A stretch of 64,000 bases of DNA. Origin: Symbioplanes lichenis. GTDB lineage: Bacteria; Actinomycetota; Actinomycetes; Mycobacteriales; Micromonosporaceae. Location: positions 744,001-808,000 of the forward strand of contig NZ_JAUZQD010000001.1 in assembly GCF_030709675.1 (NCBI RefSeq). The letters are read 5' to 3'. The notes under the pieces were generated by a model. It had not been told where the DNA came from, made no database searches, and saw only the letters and a program-made list of their open reading frames with translations. Of this stretch, positions 25,861 through 34,186 are shown piece after piece (within the stretch, counting starts at the first letter, position 1; each line of letters opens with the position of its first letter). The position numbers and the translations under genes are program-made.

Positions 25861-27150
25861 ATGCCGACCAACCTGACCGCCTCGTTCAGTGGCCGGCGCG
25901 TTCCGATCCGGCGGTCCCGGGCGGCGGCGCCTCTGCTGGCGCCGTCCGCCCCGGCCAACGCCTATGCCGCCCGGCAGCTCGTGGATCCGGCGCTGGCCGA
26001 GCCGGTCGCCCGCGCCTACCACTACCTCGACGTGGTGCACGACGCCTACCAGCGGGGCGGGGAGCCCCGGCTGCTGCAGAGCTACAACGACGAGAGCGAG
26101 CTGTCGACCACGGCGTTCGTCTACGACAACGCGCTGGCGATGCTGGCCTGGCTGGCCAGCCCGACGATCGCCAACGTGCGGCGGGTGCGGCTCGTGGGCG
26201 ACGCGCTGCTGCGGGCCCTGGCCCAGGACGACGGGCGGCTCCGGCAGGCGTACGCGGCCGACGGCCGGGCGGCCGCGCTCGACGGGTTCGGCTTCGGCGG
26301 CTCGTCGACCGGCGACACGGCCTGGGCGGGCATCGCGCTGGCCCAGCTCTACATCGACACGCGGATCGGCAAGTACCTCGACGGCGCGGTGGCGCTCGGG
26401 CGGTGGATCGGGCGGCAGGAGTCGCCGTACCACTACGGCGGCTATCACGGCGGGGTGCGCAGCGACGGGGAGACGCCGCAGCGCTGGGCGTCGACCGAGC
26501 ACAACCTCGACGCGTACGCGTTGTTCGAGCTGCTCGCCAAGCTGACCAAGGGCCGCGAGTGGGAGCGCCGGGCCGAGCGCGCCGCCGCCTTCGTGCGCGC
26601 GATGTGGAACCGGCGCGGCCGGCACTTCTGGACCGGGACGCTGGGCGGGCTGCCGGACGAGGACCCGAACGTCGTCAACACCGCGAACGTGCCCGAGGAC
26701 GCCCAGTCGTGGGCCGTCCTGGCGCTCCGCGACCCGCGCTTCGACGGCGCCGTGGACTGGGTGACGCGGAGCCTGCGGACCACCGACGCGGACATTTCCG
26801 GCGTTTCTTACAGTTCTTTCTGCCGTCCGGCCGGATTGGCTCCCGCCAGCGCTCTCCCGCATGTCGACGGCGCGGTCTGGCTGGAGGGCACCGCACACAC
26901 CGCCCTGGCCCTGCTCGAGCGCGGCGACTCGGAGCTCGCCCGGCGGCTGCTCTTCGCCCTGACCCGGGCGCAGGAGACCTTGGGCGCCGGGCAGACCATC
27001 GGCGGCCGCCCGCTGCCCGCCGCGTCGGGCCTGGTCGCCGCCACGAACGCGTTCGACACCGGCTTCGAGTACGGGCATTTCCCCCGGCAGCACGTCGGCA
27101 CCACGGCCTGGTTCCTCATGGCGGCGCAACACTTCAATCCCTTTGAATGA
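25861..27150 (+). CDS. Alpha/alpha-barrel (six-hairpin glycosidase-like) protein
   Basis: A 429-residue protein with repeated helical hairpins and conserved aromatic/acidic motifs: YNDESELSTTAFVYDNALAM, GDTAWAGIALAQLY, WASTEHNLDAYALFELLA, WLEGTAHTALALLERG and FDTGFEYGHFPRQHVGTTAW. The pattern matches the six-hairpin glycosidase superfamily, but I cannot assign a subfamily or catalytic pair. The N-terminus (RRVPIRRSRAAAPLLAPSA) is basic then alanine/proline-rich and is only weakly signal-like. AGGAGGG precedes the ATG. The gene is 29 bases after the M16 pair and may be co-transcribed. Confidence 0.8.
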   Translation: MPTNLTASFSGRRVPIRRSRAAAPLLAPSAPANAYAARQLVDPALAEPVARAYHYLDVVHDAYQRGGEPRLLQSYNDESELSTTAFVYDNALAMLAWLASPTIANVRRVRLVGDALLRALAQDDGRLRQAYAADGRAAALDGFGFGGSSTGDTAWAGIALAQLYIDTRIGKYLDGAVALGRWIGRQESPYHYGGYHGGVRSDGETPQRWASTEHNLDAYALFELLAKLTKGREWERRAERAAAFVRAMWNRRGRHFWTGTLGGLPDEDPNVVNTANVPEDAQSWAVLALRDPRFDGAVDWVTRSLRTTDADISGVSYSSFCRPAGLAPASALPHVDGAVWLEGTAHTALALLERGDSELARRLLFALTRAQETLGAGQTIGGRPLPAASGLVAATNAFDTGFEYGHFPRQHVGTTAWFLMAAQHFNPFE

Positions 27151-27160
27151 TGTGATGTAG

Positions 27161-27193
27161 CGCCGGGATCCTCGGTGCCGGTGGCTCCCGGCG
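27161..27193 (+). terminator. Probable terminator after the alpha/alpha-barrel gene
   Basis: An 8-bp inverted repeat (CGCCGGGA and complement) with a 17-base loop, 10 bases after the stop codon and before the next gene's start. No U tract. Confidence 0.5.
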
Positions 27194-27208
27194 GATACCG
27201 TCGCCGCC

Positions 27209-28213
27209 ATGACGATCACCACCTCCGAGCCCGTCGCGCGACCGGTCCGGGCCCGCCGCGTGCTCTGGCACGTCCTGCTCTGGCTGCTCGTGCTGCCCGG
27301 CGCGGCGTGGGTGATCGTCCGGCTCTGCGGCTGGGAGCGGGGCCTGCTGGTCCAGCTGCTCGCCTTCACCCCGTTCGTCGCGGCGTGGTCGGTCCTGGCC
27401 GCCGTCCTCGCCCTGGTGAGCCGCCGCTGGACCGTCGCCGCCGTCGCCACGGTGACCGCGGTGCTCTTCGCCATCGCCGTGCTGCCCCGGGCGATCGCCG
27501 ACAACGACAAGGGCCCGCAGACCGGCGTCAAGCTGCACGTCATGACCTCGAACATGCTCTTCGGGGGCGCCGACGCCGCCGAGCTCGTCCGGCTGGTCCG
27601 CGACAACGACGTGTCCGTGCTGGCCGTGCAGGAATACACCGCCGAGGCACAGGCGAACCTGGCCGCGGCCGGGCTGGGCGACCTGTTGCCGTACTCGTCG
27701 CTCGCCCCGGAGCCGGGCGCCACCGGGTCGGGGCTCTACTCGCGGTTCCCGCTCACGGCGGCGGGAGCGCAGCGCAACGGGGCCGGGTGGCGGTTCAACC
27801 AGGCGTACGGGACCATCCAGCCGGCCGGGGCGATCGCCGTGCAGGTGGAGTCGGCGCACCCCGCCGCGCCCTCCGCCCTGTCGGTGATCGACGACTGGCG
27901 CGAGGACCTGGCGGCCGAGCCCCGGGCCGACGACGGGAAGGGGCCGCGGATCCTGCTCGGCGACTTCAACTCGACCCTCGACCACAAGCCGTTGCGGGAC
28001 CTGATCGGCAGCGGCTACCGGGATGCCGCGGCGGCCACCGGGTCCGGGCTCGTGGCGACCTGGGGCCCGTACGACGGGGATCCGATCCCGCCCGTGACCA
28101 TCGACCACGTGCTGGTCGACAAGCGGCTGGGCGTGGTCTCGACGTCGGTGCACACGATCCGGGACAGCGACCACCGGGCGGTCATCGCGGAGGTCGTTCT
28201 CCCTCCGGCGTGA
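27209..28213 (+). CDS. Membrane-anchored endonuclease/exonuclease/phosphatase-family protein
   Basis: A 334-residue protein with three N-terminal transmembrane helices (about residues 19-41, 46-70 and 74-95) and an EEP domain. The EEP active-site motifs are all present: TSNMLFGG, AVQEYTAEA, LLGDFNSTLDH, TIDHVLVD and the terminal SDHRAVIAEV. EEP enzymes cleave phosphodiesters in nucleic acids or lipids; in this membrane form a phospholipid or envelope substrate on the outer face is likely but not shown. Its 3' end overlaps a small antisense frame. Confidence 0.9.
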   Translation: MTITTSEPVARPVRARRVLWHVLLWLLVLPGAAWVIVRLCGWERGLLVQLLAFTPFVAAWSVLAAVLALVSRRWTVAAVATVTAVLFAIAVLPRAIADNDKGPQTGVKLHVMTSNMLFGGADAAELVRLVRDNDVSVLAVQEYTAEAQANLAAAGLGDLLPYSSLAPEPGATGSGLYSRFPLTAAGAQRNGAGWRFNQAYGTIQPAGAIAVQVESAHPAAPSALSVIDDWREDLAAEPRADDGKGPRILLGDFNSTLDHKPLRDLIGSGYRDAAAATGSGLVATWGPYDGDPIPPVTIDHVLVDKRLGVVSTSVHTIRDSDHRAVIAEVVLPPA

Positions 28214-28283
28214 ACGCCCGCACGATCGTCTCGACATCGTCCTCGTCGCGCATGCCGTGCAGCCACAGCTCGCAGAAGGCCAT
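28182..28283 (-). CDS. Possible 33-codon ORF downstream of cimA
   Basis: An ATG at 28283 opens a 33-residue frame (MAFCELWLHGMRDEDDVETI, then VRAFTPEGERPPR) ending at 28182, overlapping the 3' end of the EEP gene by 32 bases. The composition looks like real protein rather than GC noise. The frame continues upstream, in phase, to the cimA stop codon. It may be a small gene or the remnant of a longer one. No homology is recognised. Confidence 0.3.
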   Translation of the reverse strand: MAFCELWLHGMRDEDDVETIVRAFTPEGERPPR

Positions 28284-28293
28284 GGCGAAGCGG

Positions 28294-28326
28294 GCCTGGC
28301 CATCACGATGCGCGTGATGACCAGGC
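28294..28326 (-). terminator. Terminator of cimA
   Basis: A 14-position stem with one C/A mismatch (GCCTGGCCATCACG against its complement) and loop ATGCG lies 8 bases past the cimA stop. Confidence 0.8.
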
Positions 28327-28334
28327 GAGCGTGA

Positions 28335-29924
28335 TTACTTCGCCGCGGCCTTCATGCGGGCCAGGCCGTAGGTCAGGGCGTCGATCAGGGCCTTCCAGCT
28401 CGCCTCGACGATGTTCTCGTGGACGCCGACCGTGGTCCAGTCGGTCGTGCCGTCGCTGGTCTCGAGCAGGACCCGGGTGATGGCGTTGGTGCCGTGCGAG
28501 CCCTCCAGGATGCGGACCTTGTAGTCGGCCAGCTGGAAGTCCTTGAGCTCCGGGTGGTGCTGGGTGAGGGCGGCGCGCAGGGCCTCGTCGAGCGCGTTGA
28601 CCGGGCCGTTGCCCTCGGCCGTGGCGATGACGCGCTCGCCCCGGACGCGGACCTTGACGGTCGCCTCGGAGATGACCGAGCCGTCCTCGCGGTGCTCGGT
28701 CTGGGCCCGCCACGACTCCAGGGTGAACGGGCGGGCGTAGGCCGCGCCCGGCAGCTCGTCGCGGACCAGCAGCTCGAAGGACGCGTCGGCGGCCTCGAAG
28801 GACCAGCCGCCGGCCTCGAGATCCTTGACCTTGCGGGTCACCTCGGTGAGCGTGTCCGGATGGCCGGCCAGGTCGAGCCCGAGCTCGCGGCTCTTGAGCT
28901 CGATGCTGGCCCGGCCGGCCATCTCGGTCACGAGGATCCGCATGTCGTTGCCCACCACCGCGGGATCGACGTGGTTGTAGAGCAGCGGATCCACCTTGAT
29001 CGCGCTCGCGTGCAGCCCCGCCTTGTGGGCGAATGCCGCGGCCCCGACGTAGGCCTGGTGGGTGTCGGGGGCGATGTTGGCGATCTCGGCGAGCGCGGTC
29101 GAGACGCGCGTCGCCTTCTCGAGGCAGCCGTCCGGTAGGACCTTCAGCCCGAGCTTGAGTTGCAGGTTGCTGACGACGGCGAAGAGGTCGGCGTTGCCGG
29201 GCCGTTCGCCGTAGCCGTTGGCCGTGCACTGGAAGTGCTCGACGCCCGCCTCGACCGCGGCGATGGTGTTCGCCACGGCGCAGGAGGTGTCGTTCTGGCA
29301 GTGGATGCCGAGGCGGTCCGCGGTGACGCCGGTGCGCGCCACGACGTCCTGGATCGCCGCGGTGATCATCGACGGGAGCATGCCGCCGTTGGTGTCGCAC
29401 ATGACGACCCGCTCGGCGCCGGCCTCGAACGCCGCCTTGACGACGGAGGCGGTGTAGTCGGGGTCGTAGCGGAAGCCGTCGAAGAAGTGCTCGCAGTCCA
29501 CGAAGGCACGGCGGCCGTTGGCGACCAGGTGGGCGACCGTGTCGCGGACCATCGCCAGGTTCTCGTCGCCGGTCGTGCGCAGGGCCCGCTCGACGTGCCG
29601 GATGTCCGACTTGGCGACGACGCAGACCACCGGCGTCTCGGCGTCCAGCAGCGCCTGCACCTGCGGGTCCTGAGCCACGTCGACGCCGGCCTTGCGGGTG
29701 GCGCCGAAGGCGACGAGCACCGCGTGCTTGAGATCCAGCTCGGTCCGGGCGCGCCGGAAGAACTCGGTGTCCTTCGGCATGGCGCCGGGCCAGCCGCCCT
29801 CGATGAACCCGACCCCGAACTCGTCCAGCAGCCGCGCGACGGCCAGCTTGTCGACGACCGAGTAGCTGATGCCCTCGCGCTGCCCGCCGTCGCGGAGCGT
29901 TGTGTCGAACACCTGATAGGTCAT
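28335..29924 (-). CDS. cimA: Citramalate synthase
   Basis: A 529-residue enzyme of the isopropylmalate synthase superfamily, citramalate-synthase branch. The TIM-barrel metal motif FDTTLRDGGQREG is at the N-terminus, HCQNDTSCAVAN and the loop TANGYGERPGNADL follow, and the C-terminal allosteric domain is present. CimA condenses pyruvate and acetyl-CoA to citramalate, a threonine-independent route to 2-oxobutyrate and isoleucine that uses LeuCD and LeuB. The ATG at 29924 has AAAGGAAG upstream. The 5' leader encodes a branched-chain-rich peptide and a terminator, so expression is attenuated by isoleucine, leucine or valine supply. Confidence 0.93.
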   Translation of the reverse strand: MTYQVFDTTLRDGGQREGISYSVVDKLAVARLLDEFGVGFIEGGWPGAMPKDTEFFRRARTELDLKHAVLVAFGATRKAGVDVAQDPQVQALLDAETPVVCVVAKSDIRHVERALRTTGDENLAMVRDTVAHLVANGRRAFVDCEHFFDGFRYDPDYTASVVKAAFEAGAERVVMCDTNGGMLPSMITAAIQDVVARTGVTADRLGIHCQNDTSCAVANTIAAVEAGVEHFQCTANGYGERPGNADLFAVVSNLQLKLGLKVLPDGCLEKATRVSTALAEIANIAPDTHQAYVGAAAFAHKAGLHASAIKVDPLLYNHVDPAVVGNDMRILVTEMAGRASIELKSRELGLDLAGHPDTLTEVTRKVKDLEAGGWSFEAADASFELLVRDELPGAAYARPFTLESWRAQTEHREDGSVISEATVKVRVRGERVIATAEGNGPVNALDEALRAALTQHHPELKDFQLADYKVRILEGSHGTNAITRVLLETSDGTTDWTTVGVHENIVEASWKALIDALTYGLARMKAAAK

Positions 29925-29969
29925 GCTGCTGTCTTCCTTTCGAGGACTTGTCACCCGGGGTCGCCCAAC

Positions 29970-29999
29970 AAAAAGACCCCCCGCGAATGCGGGAGGTCT
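29970..29999 (-). promoter_or_regulatory. Attenuator terminator in the cimA leader
   Basis: An 11-bp stem with one G-U pair (AGACCTCCCGC against GCGGGGGGTCT), loop ATTC, followed directly by TTTTTG. It is a canonical intrinsic terminator 46 bases upstream of the cimA start and 20 bases downstream of the leader-peptide stop. Since no gene ends here, it can only act as an attenuator. Confidence 0.9.
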
Positions 30000-30018
30000 G
30001 CGCGTCGGCGGGGAGCGG

Positions 30019-30078
30019 TCAGCCGGCGCGCGAGGTGCGAATAATCAGCACGAGGGTGCGGGTCACGTTCCAGAGCAT
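30019..30078 (-). CDS. cimA leader peptide (branched-chain attenuation)
   Basis: A 19-residue frame, MLWNVTRTLVLIIRTSRAG, with the run Leu-Val-Leu-Ile-Ile at residues 9-13 (seven branched-chain residues in all). Its TGA is followed by the attenuator hairpin. Ribosome stalling at the Ile/Leu/Val codons when these charged tRNAs are scarce would prevent terminator formation and let transcription reach cimA. The weak point is the lack of a clear promoter. Confidence 0.85.
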   Translation of the reverse strand: MLWNVTRTLVLIIRTSRAG

Positions 30079-30159
30079 GCCACTGTCCGCCGGAGGATGG
30101 GACAGAAGTCCAGACTGCGAGACGATAAAGCATCCCCCGGACGGGGTATGCCGAGGGAC

Positions 30160-30354
30160 ATGAGCGACTTGCAGAACGATCCCGACAAGGCCGGCGGCCT
30201 GATCACCGACGCGCAGGGCGAGTTCGTCCTGGAGGAGCCGGGCAGCGTGTTCGACCCGCGTGCCTTCCGGGCCGGCCCGGCGACACCACCCGTGCCCGCT
30301 CCCGCCGAGGCGGCGCCCGACCCGTCGTCCGTACCTGATCCTTCCTCCGATTGA
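30160..30354 (+). CDS. Small acidic/proline-rich hypothetical protein
   Basis: A 64-residue protein beginning MSDLQNDPDKAGGLITDAQG, with a proline/alanine-rich second half (PATPPVPAPAEAAPDPSS). GAGGG precedes the ATG at 30160. It is probably coupled to the phosphatase gene, whose possible TTG start overlaps its TGA. It diverges from the cimA leader. I do not recognise a family. Confidence 0.55.
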   Translation: MSDLQNDPDKAGGLITDAQGEFVLEEPGSVFDPRAFRAGPATPPVPAPAEAAPDPSSVPDPSSD

Positions 30355-30371
30355 GCGATAGGTTGGGAGCC

Positions 30372-31100
30372 GTGCAGCGCTCCTTGACCTTCGCGTCGAA
30401 CTTCAACTTCCGGGACGTCGGCGGCTATGCGGGGCTCGACGGCCGCACCGTGCGGTGGCGCCGGCTCTTCCGGGCCGACTCACTGCACCGGCTCAAGGGC
30501 GACGACCTGGTCACCTTCGGCGAGCTGGGCGTGCGCACGGTCATCGACCTGCGGCGGACCCGCGAGGTCGAGCGGCACGGGCGGGTGCCCGCGGCGCCGG
30601 GGCTGACCTATCACAATCCCGTCATCGAGCACGTCGAGTGGAACGACGTACCGCTCCTCGACGGCGTCCCCCGCGCCCGGTGGCTGGCGGACCGTTATCT
30701 CAACTTCGCGGCCGACGGCACCGCGGGCATCGGCACGGCGCTGTCCCTGATCGCCGACCCGGCGGCGGCGCCGGCCGTCGTGCATTGCATGGCGGGCAAG
30801 GACCGCACGGGTGTGGTGTGCGCCCTGACCCTGGCGCTGCTCGGGGTGTCGGACGAGGACATCGCCGCCGACTACCACCTGACCGAGGCGTCGATGGACT
30901 CGCTTAGCGAGTACCTGCAGCGGGTCAACCCCTCGCCGGTCACGGACAAGTACCACATGTTCGAGTGCCCGCCCGAGGCGATCCTGATGTTCCTCACCGA
31001 CCTGCGGGCTCTTCACGGGTCGGTCGGCGATTACGTCCGGTCGATCGGCATCACCGGGCAGCAGGTGGCCGCTCTGCGCGACCACCTGCTCGGCGACTAA
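30372..31100 (+). CDS. Tyrosine-protein phosphatase (DSP-like)
   Basis: A 242-residue phosphatase of the MptpB/IphP class. The N-terminal FNFRDVGGYAG and the P-loop VHCMAGKDRTGVVC (C-x5-R, cysteine nucleophile and arginine) are characteristic. Such enzymes dephosphorylate tyrosine, and some also act on phosphoinositides. The GTG at 30372 gives QRSLTFASNFNFRD, usual for homologues; a TTG at 30351, overlapping the preceding stop, is an alternative. It overlaps convergent ilvE by four bases. Confidence 0.92.
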   Translation: MQRSLTFASNFNFRDVGGYAGLDGRTVRWRRLFRADSLHRLKGDDLVTFGELGVRTVIDLRRTREVERHGRVPAAPGLTYHNPVIEHVEWNDVPLLDGVPRARWLADRYLNFAADGTAGIGTALSLIADPAAAPAVVHCMAGKDRTGVVCALTLALLGVSDEDIAADYHLTEASMDSLSEYLQRVNPSPVTDKYHMFECPPEAILMFLTDLRALHGSVGDYVRSIGITGQQVAALRDHLLGD

Positions 31101-32194
31101 AGCACTCGCTGGACCCAGCCGAACGGGTCCTCGGCGCGGCCGCGCTGGATGTCGGTGAGCTCCTTGCGCAGGCCCATGGTGACCTCGCCGGAGCCGCCGT
31201 CGGCCACGGTGAACTCGCCGTCCTGCGAACGGACGGTCCCGATCGGGGTGATCACCGCGGCGGTGCCGCAAGCGAAGGCCTCCCGGATCCGGCCGGACCG
31301 CGCGCCCTCGCGCCACTCGTCCATGCTGACCGGGCGCTCCTCGACCCGGCGGCCCGCCCGCCCGGCCAGCTTGATCACCGAGTCGCGGGTGATGCCCGGC
31401 AGGATCGTCCCGCCCAGCGGCGGCGTGACCAGCGTCCCGTCGTCGGTGACGAAGAAGACGTTCATGCCGCCGAGCTCGTCGATGTACTTCCGCTCGACCG
31501 CGTCCAGATAGACCACCTGGTCGCAGCCGTGCTCCATGGCCTCGGCCTGCGCGGAGAGCCCGGCGGCGTAGTTGCCGCCGCACTTCGCGGCGCCCGTGCC
31601 GCCCGGCGCCGCCCGGGTGTAGTCCGGCGTGACCCAGACGGTGACCGGCTTGACGCCCCCGCTGAAGTAGGCGCCGGCCGGGGACGCGATGACCAGGTAG
31701 AGATATTCCATGGCCGGGCGCACGCCGAGGAAGACCTCGCTGGCGTACGCGAAGGGCCGCAGGTAGAGGCTGCCCTCGTCGCTCTCCGGGATCCACTTCC
31801 GGTCGACGGTGATGATCTGCTTCAGCGACTCCAGGAAGGTCGCCGGCGGCAGCACCGGCATCGCCATCCGCTTCGCCGACTCCCCGAAGCGCGCGGCGTT
31901 GGCGTCCGGCCGGAACATCGCGACCCCGCCGTCGGGCAGCGTGTAGGCCTTCAACCCCTCGAAGATCTCCTGCGCGTAGTGCAGCACGGCCGCGGCCGGA
32001 TCCATGGCGATCGGGGCCCGCGCCTCGACGCGCGGCTCGTACCACCCCTTGCCCTCGGCATAGCGGATGGTGACCATGTGGTCGGTGAAGATCCGCCCGA
32101 AGCCGGGATTCGCCAGCAGGGTCGCGCGATCCGCGTCGCTTACGGGCGCCGCATGCGGACGGATCTCGAAGTCGAGGTTGTCACCACCACTCAT
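31097..32194 (-). CDS. ilvE: Branched-chain amino-acid aminotransferase
   Basis: A 365-residue fold-type IV PLP enzyme that carries out the final transamination to Val, Leu and Ile. Motifs: GFGRIFTDHMVTIRY, LHYAQEIFEGLKAY, LYLRPFAYASE, the PLP lysine in GTGAAKCGGNYAAGL, and the phosphate-binding FACGTAAVITPIG. The length fits the long IlvE type of actinobacteria. The ATG at 32194 gives MSGGDNLDFEIRPHA and has AGG seven bases upstream; longer frames enter a repeat-rich spacer. It stands alone but lies amid the other branched-chain genes. Confidence 0.96.
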   Translation of the reverse strand: MSGGDNLDFEIRPHAAPVSDADRATLLANPGFGRIFTDHMVTIRYAEGKGWYEPRVEARAPIAMDPAAAVLHYAQEIFEGLKAYTLPDGGVAMFRPDANAARFGESAKRMAMPVLPPATFLESLKQIITVDRKWIPESDEGSLYLRPFAYASEVFLGVRPAMEYLYLVIASPAGAYFSGGVKPVTVWVTPDYTRAAPGGTGAAKCGGNYAAGLSAQAEAMEHGCDQVVYLDAVERKYIDELGGMNVFFVTDDGTLVTPPLGGTILPGITRDSVIKLAGRAGRRVEERPVSMDEWREGARSGRIREAFACGTAAVITPIGTVRSQDGEFTVADGGSGEVTMGLRKELTDIQRGRAEDPFGWVQRVL

Positions 32195-32296
32195 GGCAGC
32201 CTGCTTTCTCTCGTATGTCGTTTCTGTCGGAACAGGGCGCCCGCGACGCCCCATGAACTTACCCCGAACGACCGTTCAAAGCCGGGGGCCCCTTTT

Positions 32297-32385
32297 GCCG
32301 CACGTCTTTTCCGTACGGGCGGCGAGTCTTTCCTGTACAGGTGGCACGTCTTTTCTGTACGGCGGCACGTCTTTTTTCTGTACGG
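32297..32385. repeat. 21- to 24-bp repeats with core CGTCTTTTCTGTACGG
   Basis: Four imperfect copies of GGCACGTCTTTTCTGTACGG upstream of ilvE. Related single copies occur near 45736-45763 and 55308-55338. The whole stretch 32195-33042 (about 850 bases) has no convincing gene and is made largely of three different repeat blocks. Confidence 0.7.
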
Positions 32386-32610
32386 GCTGCTTGTCGAGCG
32401 TTCGCCCGGGGCGGGCGCCCGTCGTGGGACGCGAGCCAGGCGCGGTGCCGGCCGCGTGCACGCGACCCGCCGTGACATGCCGCGTAGCCGGGCTGGGGGC
32501 TCGGGGTCCCGAGGCCGTGGTGCCCGGTCACGTGGTCGGCCGGGTCGCCGGGGTCGCTGCTCTTCGGTCCCGGGTGGGACGGCTTCAAGTCCGGCCGGGG
32601 TTGCCGGCCA

Positions 32611-32702
32611 CGGCCCGATCGTGGGGGCTGCTCGCGGCAAGGCCATGCTGATCGCGGCCCGATCGTGTGAGCTGCTCGCGGCCCGATCGTGGAGGCTGCT
32701 CG
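32611..32702. repeat. 24-bp direct repeats CGGCCCGATCGTG-GCTGCTCG
   Basis: Three copies of a 24-base unit (CGGCCCGATCGTG, three variable bases and a G, then CTGCTCG) at 32611, 32655 and 32679. They are followed near 32736-32790 by two 25-base copies containing GCCGGGCACGGCCCGCCCAC. Confidence 0.75.
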
Positions 32703-32845
32703 CGGCTCGGCGTGCGTGCTGGTCGCGCTTGTCTGCGCGCGCCGGGCACGGCCCGCCCACCGCGCGCCGGGCACGGCCCGCCCACCCTTGGGGGCAGGCC
32801 CCCGCACCCATTGTCGCGAAAACGCGCCAGCCCCGGCGACCGCCC

Positions 32846-33017
32846 TGTGGACAAAGCCCAGCTGTGGACAAAGCCCAGCTGTGGACAACGACCAACTGTG
32901 GACAGCGACCGCCGGTGGACAAAGCCCGCCCATGGACGAAGCCCCGCCGTGGACAACGCCCACCTGCGTGGCCGAAGCCCGGTTAGGGACAACGTCCGTC
33001 TGCGGACAAAGCCTGGC
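32846..33017. repeat. 17-bp array of DnaA-box-like units
   Basis: Units begin at 32846, 32863, 32880, 32897, 32914, 32931 and 32948 with exact 17-base spacing, then resume at 32984 and 33001. The first three contain TGTGGACAA exactly, the complement of the actinobacterial DnaA box TTGTCCACA. Units at 32897, 32914, 32948 and 33001 have one mismatch; 32931 and 32984 have two or three. All face the same way. The array ends 26 bases before the leuB stop. Confidence 0.85.
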
Positions 33018-33042
33018 GACGCGAACGGCGGAACGAGCGGGA

Positions 33043-34080
33043 TCAGGCGGCCGCAGCAGCAGCGACCCGGTCCCCGACCTCGGCGGTGCGCAGCGAGGCT
33101 CCCGGGGCACGGGAGGCCACCTCGGCCGCGACCGCCTCGGATACTCGCCGGGCCTGGTCGGGGTGGCCGAGATGCTCGAGCAGCAGCGCCGCGGACAGGA
33201 TGGCGGCGGCCGGGTCGGCGATGCCCTGGCCGGCGATGTCCGGCGCGGAGCCGTGCACCGGCTCGAAGGTCGACGGGTACTTGCGCTCCGGGTTGACGGA
33301 GCCGCTCGCGGCCATGCCGATGCCACCGGTGACGGCAGCGGCGATGTCGGTGAGGATGTCACCGAAGAGGTTGTCGGTCACGATCACGTCGTAGCGCTGC
33401 GGGTTGCTCACCATGAACATGCTCGCCGCGTCGATGTGCTGGTATTCGGTCGTCACGTCGGGGAACTCGGCGGCGACCGCCTTGAACGTGCGCGCCCACA
33501 GCCCGCCTGCGTGGGTGAGCACATTGGTCTTGTGCACCAGCGTCAGATGCCGGCGCTCGCGCCGCTGGGCCCGCGCGAAGGCGTCCCGCACGACCCGCTC
33601 GACGCCGTGCCGCGTGTTCAGGCTCTCCTCGGTCGCGATCTCGGCCGGGGTGTCCTTGTGCAGCACTCCGCCGGCGCCCACGTAGAGCCCCTCGGTGCCC
33701 TCCCGCACGACCACCATGTCGATCTCGCCGGGCTTGACGCCGGCGAGCGGGCTGACCGTCCCCGGCCAGAGCCGCGACGGCCGCAGGTTCACATATTGGT
33801 CGAAGTCGAAGCGCAGCTTGAGCAGCAACCCGCGCTCGAGCACGCCCGGCGGCACGCTCGGGTCGCCGATGGCGCCGAGCAGGATGGCGTCGTGACCGGC
33901 CAGCTCGTCCTGCACCGACTGCGGCAGCACCTCGCCGGTGCGGTGGTAGAGCCGGGCGCCCAGGTCGTAGTCCTGGAACTCGGCGCCGGGGAGGACGGCC
34001 TCGATCACCTTGCGGGCCTGCGCGGTCACCTCGGTCCCGATGCCGTCGCCGGCCACCACCGCGATCCGCGCCACCGTCAC
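33043..34080 (-). CDS. leuB: 3-isopropylmalate dehydrogenase
   Basis: A 345-residue decarboxylating dehydrogenase that converts 3-isopropylmalate to 2-oxoisocaproate, and methylmalate to 2-oxobutyrate in the CimA route. Motifs: [26 protein letters not shown], the Mg-binding [12 protein letters not shown] and the NAD site [14 protein letters not shown]. The GTG at 34080 has GAGGGAG seven bases upstream; an in-frame GTG at 34086 is less well placed. It stands alone on the minus strand with a long 5' region containing a strong hairpin. Confidence 0.95.
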   Translation of the reverse strand: MTVARIAVVAGDGIGTEVTAQARKVIEAVLPGAEFQDYDLGARLYHRTGEVLPQSVQDELAGHDAILLGAIGDPSVPPGVLERGLLLKLRFDFDQYVNLRPSRLWPGTVSPLAGVKPGEIDMVVVREGTEGLYVGAGGVLHKDTPAEIATEESLNTRHGVERVVRDAFARAQRRERRHLTLVHKTNVLTHAGGLWARTFKAVAAEFPDVTTEYQHIDAASMFMVSNPQRYDVIVTDNLFGDILTDIAAAVTGGIGMAASGSVNPERKYPSTFEPVHGSAPDIAGQGIADPAAAILSAALLLEHLGHPDQARRVSEAVAAEVASRAPGASLRTAEVGDRVAAAAAA

Positions 34081-34186
34081 GTCCACTCCCTCGATCGTTC
34101 CGACCGGTCGAGAGTAGCCCGCCGTCCCGATCTCCGGTACGCCGGTCCCACATCATGGATCCGCGATGACCAGGGCCCGAACGCGA

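Noticed and set aside
32846..33017. CRISPR array
   Set aside because: The 17-bp period leaves no room for spacers and there are no cas genes; the units are simple tandem repeats.
32259..33362. Long frames over the repeat-rich spacer and leuB end
   Set aside because: They translate the tandem repeats and leuB in the wrong phase, with no conserved motif.
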